Below, one piece after another: positions 45,328-54,656 of a stretch of 64,000 bases of DNA. Source of the DNA: Brevundimonas albigilva (GTDB taxonomy: Bacteria; Pseudomonadota; Alphaproteobacteria; Caulobacterales; Caulobacteraceae); contig NZ_CP097298.1 in NCBI RefSeq assembly GCF_023503965.1, positions 2,954,501 to 3,018,500 of the forward strand, given 5' to 3'. Positions within the stretch are counted from its first letter, which is position 1. Every line of letters begins with the position of its first letter. The position numbers and the translations under genes were made by a program. Below the pieces are notes generated by a model. That model made no database searches. It worked only from the letters and a program-made list of their open reading frames with translations, and was not told the DNA's origin.

Positions 45328-46043
45328 TCGAAAAGCTGTTTCGCCAGGCCCTGGAGTGGGCCGCCGGGCACCACGACGAAGGGCGCTACTCGCCCGTGGG
45401 CATAGCCTTTCACTGGGTCATGGCGGCGCTGGTCTTCTTCCAGCTGGGCTGGGGCTGGTGGATGGGCCGTCAGCCGGTGGGCGGGGCGATGGTCGCGGCC
45501 TATGACGTGCATTTCGCGGTCGGCGTCTTCATGCTGATCCTGGTGATCGGGCGCCTGTCCTGGCGTCTGCTGGCGCCGAACCTGATCAACGACGCGGACA
45601 AGCCCGGCTGGGAAAGCACCGCCGCCCACATCACCCACTACGTCTTCTACATCTGCCTGTTCGGCCTGCCGTTGAGCGGCTGGGCGATGATTTCCGCCAC
45701 CGACCGGATGCGACAGCTGGAGGCGCTGGGGTTCATCCCGTGGCCGTTGCTGCCGTTGCAGGACCTGTCGAACACCCAGCTATGGGCGATCGAGGCGGCG
45801 GCGGAATGGATGCATTGGGGCCTGGTCGTCACGCTGCTGCTGATGATTCCCATCCACGCGGGCGCAGCCCTCAAGCACCATCTGATCGATCGGGACGACG
45901 TGTTTCACGCGATGCTGCCGGTCGTGCCGCTGCGTCGACGGAAGCGGACCCGCTGGCAACGGCGCTGGCGCGCGCTGGAGAAGCGGGTTGGCGCGACAGC
46001 CAAAGCGCTATTTCGCGGGCTTCTGGGTCCGAAAGCGGCCTGA
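45324..46043 (+). CDS. cytochrome b561-type membrane protein
   Basis: 239 residues from GTG 45324. Four hydrophobic helices carry candidate haem-ligand histidines (AFHWVMAALVFFQLGWG, AAYDVHFAVGVFML, THYVFYICLFGLPLSGWAM, EWMHWGLVVTLLLMIPIHAGAALKHHLI). The C-terminal 40 residues are strongly basic (RRRKRTRWQRRWRALEKR). It likely passes electrons from quinol towards the cytochromes of this cluster. The last 173 bp overlap, tail to tail, the di-haem cytochrome gene on the other strand. Confidence 0.85.
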   Translation: MIEKLFRQALEWAAGHHDEGRYSPVGIAFHWVMAALVFFQLGWGWWMGRQPVGGAMVAAYDVHFAVGVFMLILVIGRLSWRLLAPNLINDADKPGWESTAAHITHYVFYICLFGLPLSGWAMISATDRMRQLEALGFIPWPLLPLQDLSNTQLWAIEAAAEWMHWGLVVTLLLMIPIHAGAALKHHLIDRDDVFHAMLPVVPLRRRKRTRWQRRWRALEKRVGATAKALFRGLLGPKAA

Positions 46044-46626
46044 CCGCCGCGGCCATCACGCCGCGCGGGTCGTTGCGGCGGGCGCCGGTCTTCCAGCGTT
46101 GAAGCTGTTCCAGCGTATAGGCGTAGGGCTGTCCGGCGATCTGGGGATTGCCGCCGTCGCCGGCGCCCTGGCCCCGGTCGCCGTGGCAGGCGGCGCAGGC
46201 GACGACGCCGCGCGCGGGATCGCCCCGGCTGTAGAGGGCGGGCGCCGGCGACACGGGGACGGGCGCAGCGGCGGGGACCGGCAGGCTGGCGTAATAGGCC
46301 GCGACCGCGCGCCGGCCGTTCGGGTCCAGACCCTTCGCCACGCGGGTCATCAGAGCGTCCTGACGCAGGCCAGAGGCGTAGTCCTCCATCTGCTTCTGCA
46401 GATAGCCCGCATCCAGCCCCGCCAGTCGCGGCGCGGCGACGCCGTCGCCCTGACCGTCCAGGCCGTGACAGGTGAAGCAGGCGTTGGCCGCGCCGCCGGG
46501 GCCGCCGCTCATGGCGATGGTCTGGCCCGTCTCGGAAAAGGCGCGATCCGTTCGCCCAGGCGTGGCGTCGCAGCCCGAAGCCCCGATGGCGGCCAGAAGG
46601 GAAAGGGTCGGAAGGATCGCGCGCAC
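45871..46626 (-). CDS. di-haem c-type cytochrome, predicted lipoprotein
   Basis: 251 residues from GTG 46626. The N-terminus MRAILPTLSLLAAIGASGC is a lipoprotein signal with lipobox ASGC. Two CxxCH haem sites follow, ACFTCHGLDGQGDG and VACAACHGDRGQGAG, each with a downstream Met region, as in cytochrome c4. It should sit in the periplasm as electron shuttle to the oxidase. The last 45 residues (ASPARASAVASGSASVDAAARPAAS) are low in complexity and overlap the b561 gene. The start is uncertain because the frame is open far upstream. Confidence 0.78.
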   Translation of the reverse strand: MRAILPTLSLLAAIGASGCDATPGRTDRAFSETGQTIAMSGGPGGAANACFTCHGLDGQGDGVAAPRLAGLDAGYLQKQMEDYASGLRQDALMTRVAKGLDPNGRRAVAAYYASLPVPAAAPVPVSPAPALYSRGDPARGVVACAACHGDRGQGAGDGGNPQIAGQPYAYTLEQLQRWKTGARRNDPRGVMAAAVRPLSDPEAREIALWLSRQPASPARASAVASGSASVDAAARPAASRETRRPDRSDGA

Positions 46627-46772
46627 GGCGATCCAACCCGCGCTTATGGCGAAGGTTCCACCGCATTCGCCTGGGGACGACGTGTCGCAGCCGGGAACCG
46701 CCGGCGGGGTCGGGGTTGGTCTGGTCAAGCTTAGGGGACGGGGATGCGGCGTTGCGTCATCAGCGGCGAGAC
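46627..46772. promoter_or_regulatory. divergent promoter region between the two cytochrome genes
   Basis: 146 bp between divergent cytochrome genes, so both promoters must lie here or upstream. On each strand one GGAAC box points outward: on the minus strand GGAAC-N16-GGTT, on the plus strand GGAAC (46694-46698)-N15-GGTT. Each is close to, but not equal to, the EcfG stress-promoter consensus. I treat this as a hint only. Confidence 0.3.
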
Positions 46773-47150
46773 ATGAGGCGCAGCCTGCCGGGCCTGTTCG
46801 CCTTCGCGCTGGTCGGACTGGCAGGGTGTGTCGACAAGGCCGATCTGCCGCGACCCGTGGCCCAGGGCGATCCGGCGCGCGGCCTGGACGTGATCCGACA
46901 GGTCGGCTGCGCCGCCTGCCATGCAATCCCGGGCGTCGCGTGGCCCGAGGGCCGTTCCGCGGGCGCCCTGGCGGGGTTCGGTGCCCGGCCGCTGATCGCC
47001 GGCCGCCTGCCCAACCAGCCGGACGTTCTGGTGCGCTGGCTGATCGACGCGCCTTCGCTGGACGCCGGAACGGCCATGCCGCCCATGCCCCTGACCCAAG
47101 CCCAAGCCCGCGATGTCGCGGCCTATCTGTATGAGCTCGATGACGACTGA
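46773..47150 (+). CDS. small mono-haem cytochrome c lipoprotein
   Basis: 125 residues. MRRSLPGLFAFALVGLAGCVDKAD is a lipoprotein signal with lipobox LAGC. One haem site CAACH (QVGCAACHAIPGV) and a C-terminal Met ligand region (TAMPPMPLTQAQARDVAAYLYELD) form a class I cytochrome c. It overlaps the start of the subunit II gene, so it is translated with the oxidase and is a likely electron donor or accessory subunit. Confidence 0.88.
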   Translation: MRRSLPGLFAFALVGLAGCVDKADLPRPVAQGDPARGLDVIRQVGCAACHAIPGVAWPEGRSAGALAGFGARPLIAGRLPNQPDVLVRWLIDAPSLDAGTAMPPMPLTQAQARDVAAYLYELDDD

Positions 47151-48117
47151 AACCGCGCCCGGACTGTCCGGCTGGCCCCCGCCCGTGCTCGATCCGGCCG
47201 GTCCCTTCGCGGGGCCGATCCAGGTCGTGGCCTGGGTCCTGTTCGTCATGGCGGCGGTGGTCCTGGCCATCGTCCTTTTGGCGCTGGGCGTCGCCCTGTT
47301 CGGGCCGCGAAAGTGGAAGCGGCGTGTGGGCGGCGAGCGGCTGGTGTGGATCGGCGGCCTGGCGTTCCCGGTGGTGGTGCTGTCCGGCCTGCTCATCTAT
47401 GGCCTGGCCACCGGCGCGCGGGTCGCAGCCGAGCCCAAACCCGGCGAGATGCGGGTGCGCGTCACCGGCGAGATGTGGTGGTGGCGCGTGGCCTATCTGG
47501 ACGCCGACGGCCGCGAGGTGGTCCAGGACGCCAACGAGGTGCACATTCCCACCGGCCAGACGGTGGTGTTCGAACTGGAAAGCGCCGACGTGATCCACAG
47601 CTTCTGGGTTCCGCGTCTGGGCGGCAAGGTCGACATGATCCCGGGGCGGCGCAACTTCCTGCGCCTGCAGGCCGATGCGCCCGGGACCTATGGCGGGCAG
47701 TGCGCCGAATATTGCGGCGGTCCCCACGCGCTGATGGGGCTGGTCGTGGTCGCGCATGATCCCCGGGCCTATGCGGCCTGGCGCGCGCGTCAGGCGCAGG
47801 CCGCCACGGCGGTCGTTTCGGCCCAGGCGCCGCTGGCCTTGATCGATCAGGGACGCGCCGTGTTCGCCGCCTCGGGCTGCGGGGCGTGCCACACCATTCG
47901 CGGAACCGAGGCGAACGGGCTAGCCGGGCCGGACCTGACCCACGTCGGATCGCGCCAGACCCTGGGCGCGGGCATCCTGCCCAACAACCAGGGAACGATG
48001 GCGGGCTGGATCTCCGACAGCCAGGGCATCAAGCCCGGCAACCGGATGCCGTCCTATCCCGTGTTGACCGGCCAGGACCTGCGCGCCGTCGCCGCCTATC
48101 TGGAAAGCCTGAAATGA
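47140..48117 (+). CDS. ctaC: cytochrome c oxidase subunit II fused to cytochrome c (caa3)
   Basis: 325 residues. Two N-terminal membrane helices (about 20-50 and 65-90) anchor a periplasmic CuA domain: EMWWWRVAYLD, ADVIHSFWVPRLGGKVDMIPGRRN, GGQCAEYCGGPHALMGLVVV (Cys-x3-Cys with His and Met). A C-terminal cytochrome c domain follows with CGACHTIRG and Met in GNRMPSYP. This fusion defines caa3-type oxidases. ATG 47140 is preferred; ATG 47131 would add three residues. Its stop overlaps the subunit I start. Confidence 0.95.
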   Translation: MTTETAPGLSGWPPPVLDPAGPFAGPIQVVAWVLFVMAAVVLAIVLLALGVALFGPRKWKRRVGGERLVWIGGLAFPVVVLSGLLIYGLATGARVAAEPKPGEMRVRVTGEMWWWRVAYLDADGREVVQDANEVHIPTGQTVVFELESADVIHSFWVPRLGGKVDMIPGRRNFLRLQADAPGTYGGQCAEYCGGPHALMGLVVVAHDPRAYAAWRARQAQAATAVVSAQAPLALIDQGRAVFAASGCGACHTIRGTEANGLAGPDLTHVGSRQTLGAGILPNNQGTMAGWISDSQGIKPGNRMPSYPVLTGQDLRAVAAYLESLK

Positions 48118-50966
48118 GTTCGGAAACCGGGTTCGATCCCGAACTCTACAAACGCTTCCCCACGCAGGAGAAGCGGCCCGAGGGCGAGCTGAAGCAGCTT
48201 GAGGACGTCTGGTGCGGACCGCGCCGGCCGTGGGAGTGGATCACGGCGATCAACAACAACTTCATCGGCGTCTATTACGTCGGCGCGGCCATGTTGTTCT
48301 TCGTGCTGGCGGGGGTGCTGGCGCTGCTGATGCGGACGCAGCTGGCCCTGCCGCTGAACGGCTTCCTGCCGCAGGAGACCTACAACCAGATCTTCACCAT
48401 GCACGGCACGGTGATGATGTTCCTGTTCGCCGTGCCGGCGGTCGAGGCGCTGGGGGTGCTGCTGCTGCCGCAGATGCTGGGCGCGCGCGACCTGCCGTTC
48501 CCCAGGCTGAGCGCCTACGCCTTCTGGGCCTATCTGGTCGGGGGGCTGGCCTTCTTCTGCTCGCTGTTCTTCGGCCTGGCGCCGAACGGGGGCTGGTTCA
48601 TGTACCCCCCGCTGACGTCCATGACCTATTCGCCCGGGATCAACGCGGACTTCTGGCTGCTGGGCATCGGCTTCATCGAGATTTCGGCCATCGCCGGGGC
48701 CATCGAGATCATCGTCGGCGTGCTGAAGACCCGCGCGCCGGGGATGTCGCTGGACAAGCTGCCCATCTTCGCCTGGGCCATGCTGATCTTCGCCTGCATG
48801 ATCATCATCGCCTTTCCGTCGGTGATCCTGTCGACCCTGCTGCTGGAACTGGAGCGGGCGCTGGACTGGCCGTTCTTCGATGCGGCGCGGGGCGGCGATC
48901 CGGTGCTGTGGCAGCACCTGTTTTGGTTCTTCGGCCACCCCGAGGTCTACATCATCTTCCTGCCGGCGGCCGGGGCCATGTCGACGATCATCCCGGTGGT
49001 CGCGCGCACCCGTCTGGTCGGGCACCGGATGGTGGTGATGGCCATGCTGGCGACGGGCTTCATCAGCTTCGGCGTCTGGGCCCACCACATGTTCACGATC
49101 GGGATGCCGCGCCTGTCGATCAACTATTTCAGCGCCGCGTCCATGGCCGTCAGCGTGCCGGCGGGGGTGCAGGTCTTCGCCTGGATCGCCACGCTGGCGG
49201 CGGGAAGGATGCGCTTCAACACGCCGGGCCTGTTCGCGGTCGGCGGGCTGGTGATCTTCGTCATGGGCGGCCTGACCGGGGTGATGGTGGCCATGGTGCC
49301 CTTCGACTGGCAGGCGCACGACAGCTATTTCATCGTCGCCCACCTGCATTACGTGCTGATCGGCGGCATGGTGTTCCCACTGTTCGCGGCGATCTACTAC
49401 TGGCTGCCCATGTCCAGCGCCCGGCCGTTGAGCGAGCGGTGGGGGCGCTGGATCTTCTGGCTGATGTTCGCCGGGCACAACATCACCTTCCTGCCGATGC
49501 ACCTGACCGGGCTGATGGGGATGCCGCGCCGGGTCTATACCTATCTGCCCGGGCGGGGGTGGGACCTGCTGAACGTCATATCGACGGTCGGCGCCTTCAT
49601 GTTCGGCCTGGCGGTGCTGCTGTGGATCGTGGACATGATGCGCAACTTCCGCCTCTTCGGCGCGCGCGAGGCCGGCAATATCTACGACGGCCCCGGGCTG
49701 GAATGGCTGCCCAACGGCCTCTATTCGCTGCGGTCGATCCCGGTGATCAAGAGCCTGTATCCGGTATGGGACCAGCCGGACCTCGCCCGCGACGTGGCCG
49801 CCGGCCGCTATTTCCTGCCCGGCGCGCCCCGCGGCGAGCGCGAGACGATCGTCACCAGCCCGCTGAACGCCGAGCCGCAGTATCTGCAACGGATGCCGCG
49901 CCCCTCCAGCTGGCACGTGTGGGGGGCGATCTTCACGGCGGGTTTCTTTCTGATCCTGACCGTCCAGGCCTACGCCGCCTCGGTGATCAGCGGCCTGCTG
50001 GCCATCTACTGCATCGTCAAATGGTGCTGGAACATGGATCGGCCGATGGCGCAGGCCAGCGTGGACATCGGCGGCGGCGTGCGGGTTCCGACCTATCGGT
50101 CGGGACCGTCCAGCCACGGCTGGTGGGCGATGGTCATCACCCTGATCGTCGGAGGAATGGTCTGCCTCCTGGCCGGATTCGCCTATGTCTTCCTGTGGAG
50201 CCGACGCCCGGACCTGTGGATCGCGCCGCCCGACATGTCCGGGTTGATCCAGGGGGTGGGGCTGCTGGCGGTCGCCGGCCTGTGCGCCTGGGGAGGGCCG
50301 GCGGCGCTGAAGCTGGACCGCCCGCGCAGCGGCGTGATCGCGGCCGTCCTGCTGTTCGTCGGCGCGGCCGCCCTGGTCGCGGCCAGCGCCACGGACTTCA
50401 CGACCTGGATGGGGGCGGGGCTGGACCCGCAGGCGTCCGGCCAGGGCGCCACGGTCTTCGCTCTGATGAGCTGGCAGGCGCTGTTCGTCGGAATCGGCGC
50501 GATCATGGGCGTCTTCGCCGTGGCGCGCTGGCTGTTCGGGCTGGCGTCGGCGGCGCAACCGGCCACCTTCGAACTGATCGGTCTGTTCCTGGCCTTCACG
50601 GCGGGGCAGGGCGCTTTCGTCCTGCTGCTGACCCGCCTGTTCCCGGGGGCTGAGATGCGCAGCTGGCTGATGATGACCGGCGGGCTGCTGGTCTGGGCGG
50701 CCCATTTCCTGGGCGTCTATCTGATTTCCAGCCTGGGCGATGTGGCGGCCACGGCGGATGCGCCGGCTTGGCGCGGGGCGGCGCTGGTCTTCAGCGGCGC
50801 CTGCCTGGTCGCGGAGGGCGCCGTGCTTTGGCTCCTGGCGCGGCGCGCCCGCGTCACGGACGACGAGGGCCTGGCGCCGTTCACGATCGGCGTCGGGCTG
50901 ACCGGCGCCCTGGCCGGCCTGATCGGCGTGGTCTGGCAGACCGCGCCGATCCTCATGGCCGGCTGA
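48114..50966 (+). CDS. ctaD: cytochrome c oxidase subunit I-III fusion
   Basis: 950 residues. Residues 1-600 are haem-copper oxidase subunit I: haem a ligand region FTMHGTVMMFLF, the CuB and cross-linked Tyr motif FWFFGHPEVYIIFLPAAG, AHHMFT and the two haem ligands near HLHYVLIGG. The Glu of GHPEV marks a type A oxidase. Residues 650-950 add about seven more helices (HGWWAMVITLIVGGMVCLLAG through GLTGALAGLIGVVW), equivalent to subunit III. No separate subunit III or IV gene follows. It reduces O2 to water and pumps protons. Confidence 0.93.
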   Translation: MSSETGFDPELYKRFPTQEKRPEGELKQLEDVWCGPRRPWEWITAINNNFIGVYYVGAAMLFFVLAGVLALLMRTQLALPLNGFLPQETYNQIFTMHGTVMMFLFAVPAVEALGVLLLPQMLGARDLPFPRLSAYAFWAYLVGGLAFFCSLFFGLAPNGGWFMYPPLTSMTYSPGINADFWLLGIGFIEISAIAGAIEIIVGVLKTRAPGMSLDKLPIFAWAMLIFACMIIIAFPSVILSTLLLELERALDWPFFDAARGGDPVLWQHLFWFFGHPEVYIIFLPAAGAMSTIIPVVARTRLVGHRMVVMAMLATGFISFGVWAHHMFTIGMPRLSINYFSAASMAVSVPAGVQVFAWIATLAAGRMRFNTPGLFAVGGLVIFVMGGLTGVMVAMVPFDWQAHDSYFIVAHLHYVLIGGMVFPLFAAIYYWLPMSSARPLSERWGRWIFWLMFAGHNITFLPMHLTGLMGMPRRVYTYLPGRGWDLLNVISTVGAFMFGLAVLLWIVDMMRNFRLFGAREAGNIYDGPGLEWLPNGLYSLRSIPVIKSLYPVWDQPDLARDVAAGRYFLPGAPRGERETIVTSPLNAEPQYLQRMPRPSSWHVWGAIFTAGFFLILTVQAYAASVISGLLAIYCIVKWCWNMDRPMAQASVDIGGGVRVPTYRSGPSSHGWWAMVITLIVGGMVCLLAGFAYVFLWSRRPDLWIAPPDMSGLIQGVGLLAVAGLCAWGGPAALKLDRPRSGVIAAVLLFVGAAALVAASATDFTTWMGAGLDPQASGQGATVFALMSWQALFVGIGAIMGVFAVARWLFGLASAAQPATFELIGLFLAFTAGQGAFVLLLTRLFPGAEMRSWLMMTGGLLVWAAHFLGVYLISSLGDVAATADAPAWRGAALVFSGACLVAEGAVLWLLARRARVTDDEGLAPFTIGVGLTGALAGLIGVVWQTAPILMAG

Positions 50967-50968
50967 TT

Positions 50969-53900
50969 CTAGACGATCCAGGCGTGGTCCTGGGTTTGGC
51001 GGATGTGGTCGATGTCGTTGGCGGGGATGCGGTGGAGGTCGGCCAGGTCGGGCCCGGCGTCGGCGGCGTGCAGGGCGTCGAACCAGGCAGGCGGCAGGGT
51101 GTCGACGGCGGCGATGTCCGGGGCCGGCGCCTTGTGGGCGTCGAACGTCGGCATGACCTGGCCGGTCAGGTCGAGGTCGGCGGCCAGGACGAAGGCGTCG
51201 TCGTCGAGGCTGTCCGAACCGATCACGATGGGATCGCGGAAGTCTTCGGGGGCCAGGATCGCCTTGCCCGGCTCGGCGGCGGCCAGGGCGCCGTTGTTCC
51301 CGCCAGCGACCTGAATCCCACCCAGCCACAGGCCGGCGGTCAGCCCCACGTGCTCGGCGCTTTCGGAGAAGTTGAGCAGCATCTGGGCGCGGTTCGATGC
51401 GCCGCTGTCCAACTGGCTGGTCCAGTGGGCCAGGCCGCCGGCGTCGGGTTCGCGGTTCAGGGTGAAGCGGTACATCTGGGCCACGAAGTCGGCGTTCGAC
51501 AGGTTTCCGTACTTCTGCTGGAACTCGGCGGCCGAGGCGAAGGCGGCGGCGATGTCGATCAGGGCCGTGCCGTCCTTGAGGTTCTGGGTCCAGACGGCCA
51601 GGCCGCCGACGTCAGCCAGGCGGTCGAAGGTGGCGTCATAGAGACGGGCGATGATCTTGGCCTGGTCGTCGGCGACCCACAGGCCGCGGTTCAGCACCGA
51701 GGCGGTGTTGTTGACGTGCTCGGCGCTCTCGGAGAAGGCGACCAGCATGTCGGTGCGGTTCAGCGAGCCGTTGTCGAGGCGAGCGGTCCAGTTGGCCAGG
51801 CCGCCGGCGTCGGGCTCGCGCCGCAGGGTGGTGCGATACAGCTGGGCGACATAATCCTGGTTGGACAGGCCGCCGAAGTTAGACTGGAACTCGGCGGAAT
51901 CCAGGAAGGCCTGCGCCATCTGGGTCAGGGTCAGCCCGCCTTCCAGCCGGTCGAGCCAGTTCTCGAAGCCGCCCTGGTCGGACTGGCGGGCCAGGGCGGC
52001 GTCGTACATCCGCATCACCTGGGCCGCCTGGCTGGCCGCGTCGAACGTCAGGGTCCCGTCGACGAAGCGCAGGTTCTCGATCGAGACCAGCGCATCGGTC
52101 CCTTCGCCGGCCCCAGAGATCGAGGTGCTGTCGGCCACATACATCCGCCGCGCCGAGGCGTAGAGCGCCGTGTCCACGCCCGCGCCGCCGTCCAGAAGGT
52201 CATTGCCGCCCGCCGGTCAGGGTGTCATTTCCCGCGCCCGCGGCGAAGATGTTGGCCGACGCATCGCCAATGAAGGTGTCGTTGAAGGCTGTGCCGTAGG
52301 CGCCCTCGATCGAGACGAGAGTGTCGATCCCGTGCGCGACCGAGTTGGCCTGACCCGTCGCTAGGTTGACCGTGACCGCAGTCGAGGCGGTGCGATAGTC
52401 TGCAATGTCGGTACCCGCGCCACCGTCCAAACGATCGAAACCGGCCCCGCCTATCAGGATGTCGTCGCCGACGTTTCCGTAAAGGATGTCATCCCCCGCG
52501 CCGCCGTCCAGAGTGGACCCAATGACGGCGCCGCCCGGCGTGCTGACTCCCGTCAGCGACACATTGATCGTGTAGGTTCGGCCCGCCGTCAGGGGCGCGT
52601 AGTCAGATTGCGTCGTCCATTGGCCGACCGCGATATAGAAGACGCCGCTGGCGGGCAGGGTGAAGGTCAGCGACGAGTCCTGCGCCGCGCTGCTGCCCAC
52701 GTCGCGGGCGCCGTCGTCGTTGGAAGCGAGGATTGCGTCATTCGCGCCGATTAGGCGAATGACGGGATCCATTCCGGGGAGGCGCGATCGATGTCGATCG
52801 TCACCGTCTCGCCGGCCGTGCCGGTGAAACAATAATATTCGTACCCGTTTCCGGTCGCGGTGGCGTTTACAGTCGTATGAGGAACGGCGGTCGAAGAGAT
52901 AATCTCCTGATCGAATTCGCGATCAAAGGAGCCATCGAGCGAAAGCGCTGTTTCCCGCGATCCGATATTCTGAGCCTGAGCTTTCGACAGGTCGGCGATC
53001 GCGATCGGCGCAATGTAGGCCTGAGCATACATCGTATCAGATCCGGAACCGCCGATCGCCCTTTCGATCACTGCGCCTTGGGCGATAGCGACATTGCCGC
53101 GCAGGCCGCCGACGTTCGAGAAATGCCCCTGACGAAGGTCGATAACCTGACTTTGACTGTAGCCCGAGAAGTCCAGCGTATCGTAGCCGCCGGCGTCCCA
53201 TACGGCGAAAATCAGTGGCGACGTCGCGCTTGTCGCCGTCAGGAAATCGCGACCAGCGTTCGAGTTGAAGCCGTAGGTCGTATCGCCGGTTCGGGTTGAC
53301 ATGTTGGCGCCATACAGCAGTTGAATCGCCGCGATGTCGTCCAGCAGCGGCGCCGCGGCGTAGTAGCCGCCAAAATTGGCGCCGGTGTTGGTTTCCGACC
53401 AGTAGCTCATGATCGAATACTGTCGAGTGTCCTCCGCATAGGTGGAATCTGCATAGGTGGGATCACCGTCTCCTGCATTGTAGTTGCCAGGATGGTGAAG
53501 GCCGATTGCATGGCCGATTTCATGCGTCAGGGTGTGACGGCCGTAGTTCAGATAGGCGGGGTTGGCATTGTAGCTCAGGCTGCTGTTGAACCAAGCGTCC
53601 CCGGACACGGAATCCGCCGACGTGCTGCCCGGGAAATTGGCGAATGCGGCGGCGCCGTCCGATCCGCTGGAATAGTTGCCGAACACCATGGTCGCGTCAT
53701 TGGAGTAGCCCGCACCGACCCGAACGAAAGTTATGTTCGCAACATCGGCCCAGGACTGGAGCGCCAACAGAGTCTGCTGAATCTGCACCTCGGTGAAACG
53801 GGTGAAGCCCGTGGTGTCGTCCGGCATGGTCGCCGGCGCCGTATCGCGAAAAGAGAAGGTTACGACCGCGCCGGGCCCCCACGTCACGCCCGCGCGGGCG

Positions 53901-54124
53901 ATCTCGAAGGCCGCGCCCTCGATCGTATAGGACGGCAGGCCGCCCGGGGTCACATAGCCGCCGCGATCACCGGCGTTCGCGTCGTAGGGACCTCCGGTCG
54001 TGGGGTTTTCAATGGTCAGGCCCAGGCACAGTGGGCAGGCGCAGCGGACGCCGTCGGTGTCGGACGTCGCGCTTTCATCGACCGTGCGGGAAACTTCGCC
54101 TGGGAAGGACCGTTCAGACCACAT
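50969..54124 (-). CDS. serralysin-type (M10) metalloprotease with RTX and DUF4214 repeats, two frameshifts
   Basis: About 1,051 residues across breaks at 52776-52779 (one base missing) and about 52209-52215 (one extra). Residues 50-260 are the protease: zinc site [11 protein letters not shown] (201-211) and Met-turn YSIMSYW. A PPC-like beta domain follows ([29 protein letters not shown]), then RTX nonapeptides ([30 protein letters not shown]) that bind calcium, then about three DUF4214 repeats ([35 protein letters not shown]). There is no signal peptide, as expected for type I secretion; the exporter is not in the window. The protease half is poorer in GC (50-60% in lines counted) than the window average. 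A gene for its inhibitor faces it across 82 bp. Confidence 0.88.
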
Positions 54125-54206
54125 GACTTATGTTCCACGACTCTGACTGTATCTGGATTGACACCAAACACGCACGCGGGCGCCCGTTTGGCAACCCAAG
54201 ACTGCG

Positions 54207-54647
54207 ATGGCTCGGATGGTGCTGGACTTGTTTTGGTCGATTGTTGCAGCCACGTTTCTCCTTCTAGGCGGAGAAATGTCGTCGTCAGCAAGGATGGACA
54301 GGGAGCAGGCCGTCATGGGTCGGACAAGCATGCCGCGATTGCCAGACGCCACGGAACTGGCGGGCGACTGGCGAATTGAGGGGCAAGGCGGCCTGGATTG
54401 CGACCTTGTGCTGGATGCGAGCGTGATGCGGTTCGAGGGGGCCCAGGCGCCCGCTCATGACCTGACAGCGGCCACGCGGCGCCTGACGCCGATGGGTTTG
54501 GGCGAGGTGAGGGCTTGGCGCCCCAGTCCGGACGGCATCGCCCTGCTCAGGGACGATGGCTCCCTGGTGGTGTTCTTGAATCGAAACGGAACGGCTTACG
54601 AAGGCCGGGGCCCGGACGGGGAGCGGTTGCGGCTCGTCCGGGCCTGA
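54207..54647 (+). CDS. periplasmic metalloprotease inhibitor, AprI/Inh family
   Basis: 146 residues. A hydrophobic N-terminus (VLDLFWSIVAATFLLLGG) is a signal peptide. The mature part aligns by eye with Erwinia Inh and Pseudomonas AprI: SMPRLPDATELAGDWRIEG, CDLVLDASV, then WRPSPDGIALLRDDGSLVVFLNRNGTAYEG and PDGERLRLVR. In known inhibitors the N-terminal S-x-x-R-L-P trunk enters the protease cleft and two Cys form a disulfide; here only one Cys is present. It probably protects the periplasm from the divergently encoded serralysin. Starts at 54276 or 54294 would lack the signal peptide. Confidence 0.85.
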   Translation: MARMVLDLFWSIVAATFLLLGGEMSSSARMDREQAVMGRTSMPRLPDATELAGDWRIEGQGGLDCDLVLDASVMRFEGAQAPAHDLTAATRRLTPMGLGEVRAWRPSPDGIALLRDDGSLVVFLNRNGTAYEGRGPDGERLRLVRA

Positions 54648-54656
54648 GCGGTCGGA

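Noticed and set aside
46627-46772. Confident pair of divergent EcfG promoters
   Set aside because: Both GGAAC boxes have a mismatched -10 (GGTT) and one has 15-bp spacing; kept only as a low-confidence note.
48096-51329. Open frame of over 1,000 codons opposite the oxidase genes
   Set aside because: Extremely rich in Arg, Gln, His and Pro, antisense to ctaC-ctaD, and without any recognisable domain.
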